DNA from: JAIBJN01 sp963775395
GTDB taxonomy: Bacteria; Actinomycetota; Thermoleophilia; Gaiellales; Gaiellaceae
Direction: 5' to 3'
NCBI GenBank assembly: GCA_963775395.1
Contig: CAVZIX010000006.1
Coordinates: forward strand, 1 to 64,000
Length of the DNA: 64,000 nt
Under the pieces are notes generated by a model. That model ran no database searches. It saw nothing but the letters and a program-made list of their open reading frames with translations, and was not told where the DNA came from. Below, one piece after another: positions 50,774 through 60,604 of the stretch (position 1 is the stretch's first letter; every line of letters starts with the position of its first letter). A program made the translations under genes and the position numbers.

Positions 50774-51394
50774 CTAGTCGTTCGCGACGGCGACCGTGAT
50801 GCCCGCCTCGGGCATCTGGGTCACCTCGGCCGCACGGGCGAAGAGGCTCTCGCGCGACATGAGGAAGAGCTCGGGGATGATCTCGGCCCTCACCTCGCCG
50901 CCGGCGAAGACCCGCACGACCGAGCTCTGCGAGACCACGACCGCGATCGCACCGGTCGTCCGCGAGATCGACGCGGCCGCCGCGTGCCGCGTCCCGAGGC
51001 CTGGGAGGAAGTTCTCTTCGGCGGTGACGTCGACGTCTATGAAGCGGCCCGCGGAGACGAACGTACCGTCGTCCTTGAGCAGGAAGGCGCCGTCGAGCTG
51101 CGCGAGCTCCTTGACGGTCTCGCGGAACGCGGGGAGCTCCACGCGCAAGAGCTCGTCCGGGTGACCGTAGAGAGGGTCGAGGATGAGCGCGCGGGAGCGC
51201 TCCATGAGCGCCTCGACGTCGCCGATGACGAAGAGCGTGCCGATCTTGCGGCCTTCGCGCCCCTCGCGTGCGAGCTCGACCGCGAGGTTGACGAGCTCCT
51301 CGACGGTCTGGCGGCGCTCCGTGCTGCAGCCCGTGCTGTCGCACACGGCGCCGAACGTGGCGTCGAGCATCTTCTTGCGGCCGTTCAGCTCCAT
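50774..51394 (-). CDS. diadenylate cyclase (DAC domain), stand-alone
   Basis: 206 aa making cyclic di-AMP from two ATP. DAC motifs: LDGAFLLKDDG (DGA) and LPGLGTRHAAAASISRTTGA (RHxxA in place of the common RHR). The N-terminal ~45 residues have CDSTGCSTERRQTVEELV. No TM segment, no DisA DNA-binding domain. Leaderless ATG. Confidence 0.88.
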   Translation of the reverse strand: MELNGRKKMLDATFGAVCDSTGCSTERRQTVEELVNLAVELAREGREGRKIGTLFVIGDVEALMERSRALILDPLYGHPDELLRVELPAFRETVKELAQLDGAFLLKDDGTFVSAGRFIDVDVTAEENFLPGLGTRHAAAASISRTTGAIAVVVSQSSVVRVFAGGEVRAEIIPELFLMSRESLFARAAEVTQMPEAGITVAVAND

Positions 51395-51400
51395 CCAAAA

Positions 51401-51406
51401 ACTCTA
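51401..51406 (-). promoter_or_regulatory. -10 element TAGAGT, leaderless diadenylate cyclase start
   Basis: Minus strand TAGAGT-TTTTGG-ATG. Confidence 0.5.
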
Positions 51407-51489
51407 ACGACGGGCGGGCGCCCGTACTTCCCGAGACCCTCGAACGGCTTGCGCCGGTACCCCCGAGGTCATACGCTCGGCTGGGACCA

Positions 51490-51909
51490 TTGGCCCATCG
51501 GACTCGCACGAGCACGGCAGATCCGATCGTCGTCATCGACAGCTCCGACATCCGGGAAGGAACGATCGACGAGCTCAGGACGGCGCTCACGAAGCTGGTC
51601 GAGTTCGTCGAGGCCAACGAGCCGGAGCCGATCGCCTACAGCGTCTACATCGACGAGCACAGCAGTCGGCTGACTGTCCTGCAGATCCATCCGAGCTCCG
51701 CATCGCTGGAGCTCCACATGCGGCTGGCAGGCCCGATCTTCCGGGAGCTCACGCACCTCGTCGCGCTGTCGAGAGTGGATGTCTACGGCACGCCGAGCGA
51801 CACCGTGCTGGAGCAGTTGCGCCAGAAGGGACAGTTGCTCGGGGACGCGCACGTGGTCGTAAACGAGCTCCACGCAGGCTTTGCGCGCCTCCCGGCTGCG
51901 AAGCCGTGA
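51490..51909 (+). CDS. small alpha/beta protein, unknown
   Basis: 139 aa from TTG. DIREGTIDELRTALTKLVEF followed by EPIAYSVYIDEHSSRLTVLQ and SLELHMRLAGP, the ferredoxin-like pattern of ABM/dimeric alpha-beta barrel proteins. Coupled to the VOC gene downstream (stop and start overlap). Confidence 0.7.
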   Translation: MAHRTRTSTADPIVVIDSSDIREGTIDELRTALTKLVEFVEANEPEPIAYSVYIDEHSSRLTVLQIHPSSASLELHMRLAGPIFRELTHLVALSRVDVYGTPSDTVLEQLRQKGQLLGDAHVVVNELHAGFARLPAAKP

Positions 51910-52277
51910 TGCGAGTCGAAGCCGTCGATTTCGTTTCGGTGCCGACGCGCGACGCTGCAAGCGCAATCGCCTGGTATCGCGACGTTCTCGGCCTGCCCGC
52001 GAGCCCGTACAGCGCCTCGGAGGTCGAGGCGCCCAACGTGACGCTCTCATTCTGGATGCCGGAGTCGCAGGGCGAGCCCTTCGTGCCGAACGAGAACGGG
52101 ATCGCGCTGCGAGTGGCCGACGTCCAGGCGGCGGTCGACGAGGTTCGCGCGGCCGGCGGCCAGATCATCGGGATCGAGGACAGCGGCGTCTGCCTGATGG
52201 GCTTCGTCAAGGACCCCGATGGAAACGTCGTGATCCTGCACCGGCGCTACGCGGCGCGGAAGAGTCACACGCGTTAA
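51906..52277 (+). CDS. VOC-family (glyoxalase-like) protein
   Basis: 123 aa. DFVSVPTRDAASAIAWYRDVLG opening and the terminal GFVKDPDGNVVILHRRY are typical of VOC domains. Metal site unresolved. Start GTG 51906 or ATG 51909. Confidence 0.88.
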   Translation: MMRVEAVDFVSVPTRDAASAIAWYRDVLGLPASPYSASEVEAPNVTLSFWMPESQGEPFVPNENGIALRVADVQAAVDEVRAAGGQIIGIEDSGVCLMGFVKDPDGNVVILHRRYAARKSHTR

Positions 52278-52368
52278 GGGTCGCTCGAGGGAATCCGCTT
52301 TCTCGGCATAGCGGTACTGGCTGATGGGAAAGCGGCACCATCAGCCGCATGAGCCGAGGGGGTCAAAC

Positions 52369-52953
52369 ATGCTCGCTACACCTTCCGCGCGGACACGGGG
52401 TGTCGCCGTACTGGCGGCGCTGACTGCGGTCCTGGCGTTCTCGACGTCGGCGTCGGCAGAGAGATCGCTCTTCTTCGAGGAGACGGCCTCGGCGTTCTGG
52501 GCGGTGCCGCACGAGTGTGCCGATGGATCGACGGTGCAGGGGACGCTGCTGGTGCTGAGCACGCGCGACTTCGAGTCACCCGATACCGAGGACCCGGAAC
52601 CGACGGCCAGGGTGCAATTCCAGGCTGTCTGCCCCGACGGCATCTCGTTCAGCTGGGCCGCGCCGACCGCCCCGGCGACCATCACGAGCACGAAGAACCT
52701 CAAGAGCGTCACTGCCGCAGGATCGGGAATTGCCAGGGACAACCTCGGTGGGACTCACGAGGTCTCCTTCGACGTGACGTGGACGGGCATCGGACCGCTG
52801 GAGACGACCGTCAACGGGCCGGGAAGCAAGAGGCAACAGCGCGCAGCGACCGCGACCGGTCAGGTGATCTTCGACGGCGAGGTTCTCGTGAACGGCGAAG
52901 CCAACCACCCGACGCGGCCGGCTCCGTTCATCCGCGTCGACACCGAGAAGTAG
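52369..52953 (+). CDS. secreted hypothetical protein
   Basis: 194 aa with a signal peptide (TRGVAVLAALTAVLAFSTSASA, cut near ASA-ER). Mature part is beta-rich with two Cys (PHECADG; QAVCPDG) that may form a disulfide. GAGGGGG precedes ATG 52369. No family known. Confidence 0.75.
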   Translation: MLATPSARTRGVAVLAALTAVLAFSTSASAERSLFFEETASAFWAVPHECADGSTVQGTLLVLSTRDFESPDTEDPEPTARVQFQAVCPDGISFSWAAPTAPATITSTKNLKSVTAAGSGIARDNLGGTHEVSFDVTWTGIGPLETTVNGPGSKRQQRAATATGQVIFDGEVLVNGEANHPTRPAPFIRVDTEK

Positions 52954-52984
52954 GCGCTCCGCCCGACGAGCCTCGGACGTCCCG

Positions 52985-52990
52985 TAGCCT
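52985..52990 (+). promoter_or_regulatory. -10 element TAGCCT, leaderless sirtuin start
   Basis: TAGCCT-TCGGGC-ATG. Confidence 0.5.
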
Positions 52991-52996
52991 TCGGGC

Positions 52997-53767
52997 ATGG
53001 CAACGGACGTGGCCGTGGCTCGGCTCGCGGACCTCATCCGCGAAAGTCAGCCCTGCGTCGTCCTCACCGGGGCAGGAGTCTCGACCGAGAGCGGCGTTCC
53101 CGACTTCCGCTCGCCGACGGGGATTTGGGCCGAGTTCGATCCCCTCGAGTACGCGACGCTCGGTGCCTTCCGTGACGACCCGCAGAAGGTCTGGCGCTTC
53201 TACGCGCCTCGCTTCGACATGCTCGCCGCGGCCGAGCCGAACCGGGCCCACCTGGCGCTCGCCGAGCTCGAGCGCGCCGGGCTCGTTCGGGTGATCGTGA
53301 CCCAGAACATCGACATGCTCCACGAGCGCGCCGGGTCGCAGGAGGTGATCGAGGTGCACGGCTCGATTCGGACGTCGTCGTGCCCTTCCTGCGGCGCCCG
53401 GCATCTGCTGGCGGAGGTCGTGCCGCTCATCGAGGTCGGCGACGGCGCGCCGGAGTGCCCGTCGTGCGGCGCCGTCCTCAAGCCTGATGTCGTGTTCTTC
53501 GACGAGCTCCTCCCCCCAGGCGCGATGGAGCGCGCGACGGAGCTCGCCGCCGAAGCGGGCCTCCTGCTCGTCATCGGCTCCGGGCTCGAGGTCTACCCGG
53601 TCGCCGGCCTCCCGCAGGCCACCCTGGACGCGGGCGGCAAGGTCGCCGTCGTCAACCAGACCCCGACGTGGGTCGACGACCGCGCGGCGCTGATCCTCAG
53701 AGACCGCGCCGGCGACGTCCTCGAGGCGGCGGCGGCAGCCCTAGGAGGCACCGGGGACGAGCGTTGA
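52997..53767 (+). CDS. cobB: NAD-dependent protein deacylase (sirtuin)
   Basis: 256 aa. NAD pocket LTGAGVSTESGVPDFRS, TQNIDMLHERAG, catalytic His in EVHGSIRT, zinc Cys pairs CPSCGARH and CPSCGAVLKPDVVFFDE, and GSGLEVYPVAGLP. Removes acyl groups from lysines using NAD. Confidence 0.95.
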   Translation: MATDVAVARLADLIRESQPCVVLTGAGVSTESGVPDFRSPTGIWAEFDPLEYATLGAFRDDPQKVWRFYAPRFDMLAAAEPNRAHLALAELERAGLVRVIVTQNIDMLHERAGSQEVIEVHGSIRTSSCPSCGARHLLAEVVPLIEVGDGAPECPSCGAVLKPDVVFFDELLPPGAMERATELAAEAGLLLVIGSGLEVYPVAGLPQATLDAGGKVAVVNQTPTWVDDRAALILRDRAGDVLEAAAAALGGTGDER

Positions 53768-53798
53768 CACGGAGGGCCACGGCTACGCTCTTTCGGAC

Positions 53799-55670
53799 GT
53801 GGCGGCCGCGACCGAAACCACCCGCGAGGAGCGCATCGAGGCGCAGCTGAAGGAGACTCCGGCCAAGCCGGGCGTCTACCTGTTCCGCGACGCGAAGGAC
53901 TCCGTGCTCTACGTGGGCAAGGCGAAGTCGCTGCGCGCGCGCGTGCGCTCGTACTTCCGCGGCGGCGACGCCCGGCTCGGGCTCGACCGGCTGATCGAGC
54001 GAGTCGAGCGCATCGAGGTGATCGTCACCCAGACCGAGGTGGAGGCCTTCCACCTCGAGCAGAACCTCATCAAGCGCCACCGGCCGACGTTCAACGTCCG
54101 CCTGCGCGACGACAAGAGCTACCCCTACATCGCGGTCACCGTCGAGGACGAGTATCCGCGCGTCATGTTCACGCGGGAGCGGCACCGGCGCGGCGTCGTC
54201 TACTTCGGGCCGTACGCGTCCGCGAAGAAGGTGCGCGAGACGCTCGACGTCCTCAACCGCGTCTTCCCCTACCGGCCGTGTGAGGGGCCGCAGCCGGGGC
54301 GGCATTCGGGCATTCCGTGCCTCGATTACCACATCGACCGGTGCCTGGCCCCCTGCGTCGGGTACGTGTCCAAGGAGGACTACCGGGCGATCATCGACCG
54401 CGTGATCGAGTTCCTGCTGGGCGAGACGCGGCCCGTCCTCAGGGAGCTGGAGGAGAAGATGCAGGCGGCGGCCGAGCGCCAGGACTTCGAGGAGGCGGCC
54501 CGCTACCGCAACCGGCTCTACTCGGTCCGCCACCTGGCCGAGCGGCAGGCGGCCGACAAGCGCGCGATCGGCACGGTCGACGTCATCGGCCTCGCCGCGA
54601 GCGGCGAGACGGCTGCGGTGCAGGTCTTCCCGCTGCGCGACGGTCGGCTCGTCGACCGCCACACGTTCTACCTCGACAACCAGGCGTCCGAGGACGTCCC
54701 GCAGCTCCTGGAGTCGTTCTGCCTCGAGTACTACGGGAGCGCGCCCGCGATCCCGCCCCTGATCGTCGTCCCACCGGAAGCGGGGGCGAGCGAGGCGCTC
54801 GCCGAGTACCTCTCGGAGCTCCGCGGCTCGAGCGTGGAGGTCCGGGCCGCGCGACGCGGCGAGAAGCGGCGCCTGCTCGAGCTCGCGCAGCAGAATGCCG
54901 AGCTCGCGCTGGAGAGCGACTCCGCCCACCGCGAGCGCAAGCGCCTCCGCCGCATCGAGGCGCTCGAGGAGCTGCGCGAGTGCGTCAACCTCGAGAGCCT
55001 GCCGCTGCGGATCGAGTGCTTCGACATCTCGAACATCCAGGGCGAGTCGCCGGTCGGCTCGATGGTCGTCTTCCAGGACGCCGTGCCGAAGAAGGCGCAC
55101 TACCGGAAGTTCGGGATCAAGGGCGTCGAGGGCCAGGACGACTTCGCGATGATGCGCGAGGTGATCTCGCGCCGCTTCGCGCGGTCGAAGGAGGTGACGG
55201 CCGACCGCTACGACGAGGGCTTCGCCGCCATCCCGAACCTCGTCGTGATCGACGGCGGGAAGGGCCAGCTCTCCGCCGCGCTCGCCGCCATGCAGGAGCA
55301 CGACCTCCCGCGCGTGGCGGTGATCGCGCTCGCCAAGCGCGAAGAGGAGGTCTTCGTGCCGGGACGGTCGGATCCGGTCGTCCTCGCACGCGACTCGGCC
55401 GGTCTCCAGCTCCTCCAGCGGATCCGCGACGAGGCGCACCGCTTCGCGCTTGGCTTCCACCGCAAGCGCCGCGACGCCAAGGCGCGGGAGTCGATCCTGG
55501 ACGCGCTCCCGGGCGTCGGGCCGGTGCGCCGGCGCGCGCTCATCCAGCACTTCGGCTCGCCAGAGCGGCTGCTGGCCGCATCCCGTGAGGAGCTCGAAGG
55601 TGTGCCGGGCGTGCCGGCAAAGACCGGCCGGCAGATCTACGCAGCTCTCCACCGAACCGGGCGGGCCTGA
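53799..55670 (+). CDS. uvrC: excinuclease ABC subunit C
   Basis: 623 aa. GIY-YIG nuclease domain first (PGVYLFRDAKDSVLYVGKAK), UVR helices (LEEKMQAAAERQDFEEAARY), an RNase H-like domain with VVIDGGKGQLSAAL, and C-terminal helix-hairpin-helix repeats (ILDALPGVGPVRRRALIQHF). Makes both incisions in nucleotide-excision repair. A TTGACA overlaps the sirtuin stop, and TACGCT lies nine bases before the GTG. Confidence 0.96.
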   Translation: MAAATETTREERIEAQLKETPAKPGVYLFRDAKDSVLYVGKAKSLRARVRSYFRGGDARLGLDRLIERVERIEVIVTQTEVEAFHLEQNLIKRHRPTFNVRLRDDKSYPYIAVTVEDEYPRVMFTRERHRRGVVYFGPYASAKKVRETLDVLNRVFPYRPCEGPQPGRHSGIPCLDYHIDRCLAPCVGYVSKEDYRAIIDRVIEFLLGETRPVLRELEEKMQAAAERQDFEEAARYRNRLYSVRHLAERQAADKRAIGTVDVIGLAASGETAAVQVFPLRDGRLVDRHTFYLDNQASEDVPQLLESFCLEYYGSAPAIPPLIVVPPEAGASEALAEYLSELRGSSVEVRAARRGEKRRLLELAQQNAELALESDSAHRERKRLRRIEALEELRECVNLESLPLRIECFDISNIQGESPVGSMVVFQDAVPKKAHYRKFGIKGVEGQDDFAMMREVISRRFARSKEVTADRYDEGFAAIPNLVVIDGGKGQLSAALAAMQEHDLPRVAVIALAKREEEVFVPGRSDPVVLARDSAGLQLLQRIRDEAHRFALGFHRKRRDAKARESILDALPGVGPVRRRALIQHFGSPERLLAASREELEGVPGVPAKTGRQIYAALHRTGRA

Positions 55671-55674
55671 CCGC

Positions 55675-55680
55675 TAGCCT
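55675..55680 (+). promoter_or_regulatory. -10 element TAGCCT before the DsbA/FrnE-like gene
   Basis: TAGCCT-GAGGCC-GTG: an intact leaderless promoter element, arguing that the following gene is expressed. Confidence 0.5.
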
Positions 55681-55741
55681 GAGGCCGTGGGCGACCTCAC
55701 GGTCACGATCTGGAGCGACTACACCTGACCGTTCTGCTACG

Positions 55742-55760
55742 TCGGCCTCGCGAGGGCCGA
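55742..55760 (+). promoter_or_regulatory. candidate bacterial SECIS hairpin
   Basis: TCGGCC-TCGCGAG-GGCCGA: 6-bp stem with a 7-nt loop. The loop begins about 20 nt after the in-frame TGA, within the usual range for bacterial SECIS elements, with a G near the loop start. Short and GC-rich, so a chance hairpin is possible. Confidence 0.4.
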
Positions 55761-56289
55761 GTGGCTGGAGCGCCGGTACGGCGCACAGATCGAGTGGCTT
55801 CCCTTCTTCCTGCACCCGGAGTACCCCGAGGAAGGCATCCCACGAAGCTCGCTCGAGCAGAAGTACGGGGCCGGGATTCACGGGCACACGCAGCGCGTGA
55901 TCGAATCGGCCGGGCTGACGTTCAACCCCTCAACGTCGCTCCCGAACACGCTGCACGCGCTCGAGGTGACCGAGCTCGCCCGCGACGTCGGGCTCCATGA
56001 CCCCGTCCACACGCGCCTCATGCACGCGTACTGGTCGGAGGGCAAGGACCTCGGGGACGACGAGACGCTCCTCGACCTCGTCGCCGAGGTCGGCCTCGAC
56101 CGGGACGCAGGCAGCAGCCGTCATCGCCGAGGGCCGCTACGCCGACCGCATCGCCGCCTCGACCCAGGAGGCGAACCGGCTAGGGATCTACGCGATCCCC
56201 GCCTTCATCCTCGGCGGCCGACTCGTGGTCATGGGCGCGCAGCCCGAGGAGCTCTTCGAGCAGGCGGTCGAGCAGCTGTCAGCCGCCGC

Positions 56290-57930
<1,641 letters not shown>

Positions 57931-57937
57931 GCGGGGC

Positions 57938-57943
57938 ATTCTA
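57938..57943 (-). promoter_or_regulatory. -10 element TAGAAT, leaderless pruA start
   Basis: Minus strand TAGAAT-GCCCCGC-ATG. Confidence 0.55.
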
Positions 57944-57956
57944 TGGTGGCGTGAGC

Positions 57957-58415
57957 ATGGACGTGGTCCTGTACGACATCCCGGCGTGGGGGGTCGGCGA
58001 GCTCTATTTCCGCACCGGCAAGCTCCTCTACCACGAGCTTCCGCACGCCGGATCGACCCCGGACGAGCAAGGCGAACACCCCCTCGCAGAGCGGATCCGG
58101 GCGTACTTCCGCGGTGAGCGAACGACCTTCGACGACGTCGAGATCGAGGCCGAATGGGCGACCCCTTTCCAGGCGGCGATCGCCGACGCGCTCCGCGGCG
58201 TCCCCTGGGGCGAGGTCGTCACCTACGGCGAGCTGGCCGCCATCGCCGGGCGTCCGCGGGCGCCGCGTGCGGCGGGCACCTTCTGCGCCGAGAACAACTT
58301 CCCGCTCGTCGTCCCGTGCCACCGCGTCGTTTCCTCGTCCGGACTCGGCGGCTACGGGTCGCTCGGCGCCGACTACAAACGCCGGTTGCTCGCGCTCGAG
58401 GGCGTCGAGCTGTGA
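57957..58415 (+). CDS. ogt: methylated-DNA--protein-cysteine methyltransferase
   Basis: 152 aa. Suicide DNA-repair protein removing alkyl groups from O6-guanine. C-terminal domain: TPFQAAIADALRGVPWGEVV, active Cys in VVPCHRVV, then GYGSLGADYKRRLLALEG. N-terminal ~75 aa is the usual small alpha/beta domain. Stop overlaps whiA. Confidence 0.93.
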   Translation: MDVVLYDIPAWGVGELYFRTGKLLYHELPHAGSTPDEQGEHPLAERIRAYFRGERTTFDDVEIEAEWATPFQAAIADALRGVPWGEVVTYGELAAIAGRPRAPRAAGTFCAENNFPLVVPCHRVVSSSGLGGYGSLGADYKRRLLALEGVEL

Positions 58416-59332
58416 GGCTCTCCGAGGACGTCCGCGCCGAGCTCGCAGCCATCGAGCCGCGCAAGCCGTGCTGCCGGCTGGCCGAGCTGTCGGCCCTCGT
58501 CCGCGGCGCGGGGAGCGTCCACCTCCGCGGAGGAGGGCGCATCGGCGTGCATCTGGAGGTCGCCAGCGGCGCAGTCGCGCGGCGCGCGTTCTCGCTCCTG
58601 CGCTCCTACGGCGTCTTATGCGAGATCCGCACCTACAAGCGGCGCGCCTTCGAGCGCGGCACGCGGTACCAGATCCACCTGGAGGACGACGCCCGCGCGC
58701 TCCAGGTGCTGAACGAAGCGGGGATTCTCGACTCCAACCTCGCCCCGCTGGCGGAGCCGCCCCGCCGGGTCGTGGCGCGGACCTGCTGCCGGGCGGCCTA
58801 TCTGCGCGGCGCCTTCCTCGCCTCGGGCTCGGCGAGCGGCCCGCGGAACGCCCATCTCGAGCTCCGCGCCGCCGACGCGGAGGCTGCGCGCTTCCTGGCC
58901 GATCTCGCCGCCGCCGAGGGGTTCTCCCTCGGCGTCCACGACCGCGAGCGCCACGCGCTCGCCTATGCCAAGGGAACGGAGACGATCGGCGAGCTTCTCG
59001 CCTTCCTCGGCGCGCACGAGTCGGCGCTGGAGCTCGGCGAGGAGGCGGTCGTGTCCGCAACGCGGGCGCGCGCGAATCGGCTGGCCAACGCCGATCACGC
59101 CAACATCGTCCGCACCAGCCGCGCCGCGGACGCGCAGCTCCGAGCCATCCGCCGCCTGGAGCGGGAGGGACGCCTCGACGAGCTCGCACCGGAGCTCAGG
59201 GAGGTCGCGCGGCTCCGCGTTCGCCATCCGACGTTGTCCCTGCGCGAGCTGGCGCGGCGCTGTAGCCCGCCGGCGACCAAGGCGGCGACGCATCGCCGCC
59301 TGGTCAAGCTCCAACGTCTTGCCGAGCTCTAG
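58412..59332 (+). CDS. whiA: DNA-binding protein WhiA
   Basis: 306 aa. LAGLIDADG-like N-terminal domain (CCRLAELSALVRGAGSV; CCRAAYLRGAFLASGSASGP) and C-terminal HTH (ANADHANIVRTSRAA; HPTLSLRELARRCSPPATKA). Transcription regulator of division and sporulation genes in actinobacteria. GTG start overlaps ogt by 4 bp; the usual partners rapZ and yvcK are not upstream here. Confidence 0.95.
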   Translation: MRLSEDVRAELAAIEPRKPCCRLAELSALVRGAGSVHLRGGGRIGVHLEVASGAVARRAFSLLRSYGVLCEIRTYKRRAFERGTRYQIHLEDDARALQVLNEAGILDSNLAPLAEPPRRVVARTCCRAAYLRGAFLASGSASGPRNAHLELRAADAEAARFLADLAAAEGFSLGVHDRERHALAYAKGTETIGELLAFLGAHESALELGEEAVVSATRARANRLANADHANIVRTSRAADAQLRAIRRLEREGRLDELAPELREVARLRVRHPTLSLRELARRCSPPATKAATHRRLVKLQRLAEL

Positions 59333-59543
59333 GAGGGTTTTCCTAGTCGTCGTAGAGATGAGAGCGGGCCGGAGGGGAAGCTCCGAGGACGACCTCCCCC
59401 TCCGCTTCGAGCCACGCTCCAGACCGTGACGCCGGACGGGGTCTGAATCCGACGTCCGACGAGCGCAGACCCGCTCTCCCGGCGAGCGTAATCTGCACCG
59501 CGAAGGCGCGCAAGAGCCTTCCGTCCAGAAATTTCCACCGGGC

Positions 59544-59572
59544 GTTTTCCGCGCGCCCCGCCCGGATAGAAT
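59544..59572 (+). promoter_or_regulatory. promoter of the gap operon
   Basis: GTTTTC (59544-59549), 17-bp spacer, TAGAAT (59567-59572), and a GGGGAG SD before ATG 59604. This is the only well-formed promoter in the 271-bp gap after whiA; the rest of the gap holds a GGAGGGG...CCCCCTCC inverted repeat (about 59370-59405). Confidence 0.6.
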
Positions 59573-59603
59573 CGCCGCGCCGGAAACGTCGAGGGGAGAT
59601 GGA

Positions 59604-60599
59604 ATGAGCGTGCGGGTGGGAATCAACGGGTTCGGGCGGATCGGTCGCAACTTCTTCCGCTCGGCCCGCAAGCGGGACGCCGATCTCGAGATCGTCGCGG
59701 TCAACGACCTCGGCGACGCGAAGACGATGGCCCACCTGCTCAAGTACGACTCGGTGCTCGGCCCGCTGGATGCGGAGATCGAGGCCGCCGACGGCGCGAT
59801 CCGCGTCGACGGCGACGAGCTCAAGCTCCTCAACGAGCGGGACCCTGCCGCGCTGCCGTGGGGCGACCTCGGCGTCGACGTCGTCCTCGAGTCGACCGGG
59901 CTCTTCACGAAGCGCGACAAGGCGCAGCTGCACCTGGACGCCGGCGCGCCGAAGGTCGTCATCTCGGCGCCGGCCACCGACCCCGACGTGACCATCGTCC
60001 TGGGGGTGAACGACGAGGCCTACGACCCGGAGCAACACCGCCTCGTCTCGAACGCGTCTTGCACGACGAACTGTGTCGCGCCGCTTGCCAAGGTGCTCAA
60101 CGACGCGTGGGGCATCGAGTCCGGCTTCATGACGACGATCCACGCGTACACCAACGACCAGCAGATCCTCGACCTGCCGCACAGCGACCTCCGGCGTGCG
60201 CGGGCCGCCGCGATCAACCTCATCCCGACCTCCACGGGTGCAGCCAAGGCGATCGGCGTCGTCATTCCCGAGCTGCAGGGCAAGGTGGACGGCATCTCGG
60301 TCCGCGCGCCCGTCCCGGACGGCTCGCTCACGGACTTCGTGGTCCAGCTCGGAAGCGAGGTGAGCGCGGACGAGGTGAACGCGCGCTTCTCCGAGGTCGC
60401 AGACTCGGGGGCCCTCGCCGGCATTCTCCGCTACACGGAGGAGCCAATCGTCTCCTCGGACATCGTGGGCGATCCCTACTCGTGCATCTTCGACAGCAAG
60501 CTGACCATGGCGAAGGGAAGCACCGTCAAGGTGTTCGGCTGGTACGACAACGAGTGGGGCTACAGCAGCCGCCTGGTCGACCTGGTCCAGCGGCTTTAG
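59604..60599 (+). CDS. gap: glyceraldehyde-3-phosphate dehydrogenase
   Basis: 331 aa. NAD-binding VGINGFGRIGRNFFRS; catalytic Cys in SNASCTTNCVAPLAKV; RAAAINLIPTSTGAAKAIG; WYDNEWGYSSRLVDL. First gene of the gap-pgk-tpiA-gpmI block. Confidence 0.97.
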   Translation: MSVRVGINGFGRIGRNFFRSARKRDADLEIVAVNDLGDAKTMAHLLKYDSVLGPLDAEIEAADGAIRVDGDELKLLNERDPAALPWGDLGVDVVLESTGLFTKRDKAQLHLDAGAPKVVISAPATDPDVTIVLGVNDEAYDPEQHRLVSNASCTTNCVAPLAKVLNDAWGIESGFMTTIHAYTNDQQILDLPHSDLRRARAAAINLIPTSTGAAKAIGVVIPELQGKVDGISVRAPVPDGSLTDFVVQLGSEVSADEVNARFSEVADSGALAGILRYTEEPIVSSDIVGDPYSCIFDSKLTMAKGSTVKVFGWYDNEWGYSSRLVDLVQRL

Positions 60600-60604
60600 G
60601 CACG

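Noticed and set aside
53697..55652. 651-aa minus-strand frame opposite uvrC
   Set aside because: uvrC has all domains and normal length; the reverse frame has no recognisable motif.
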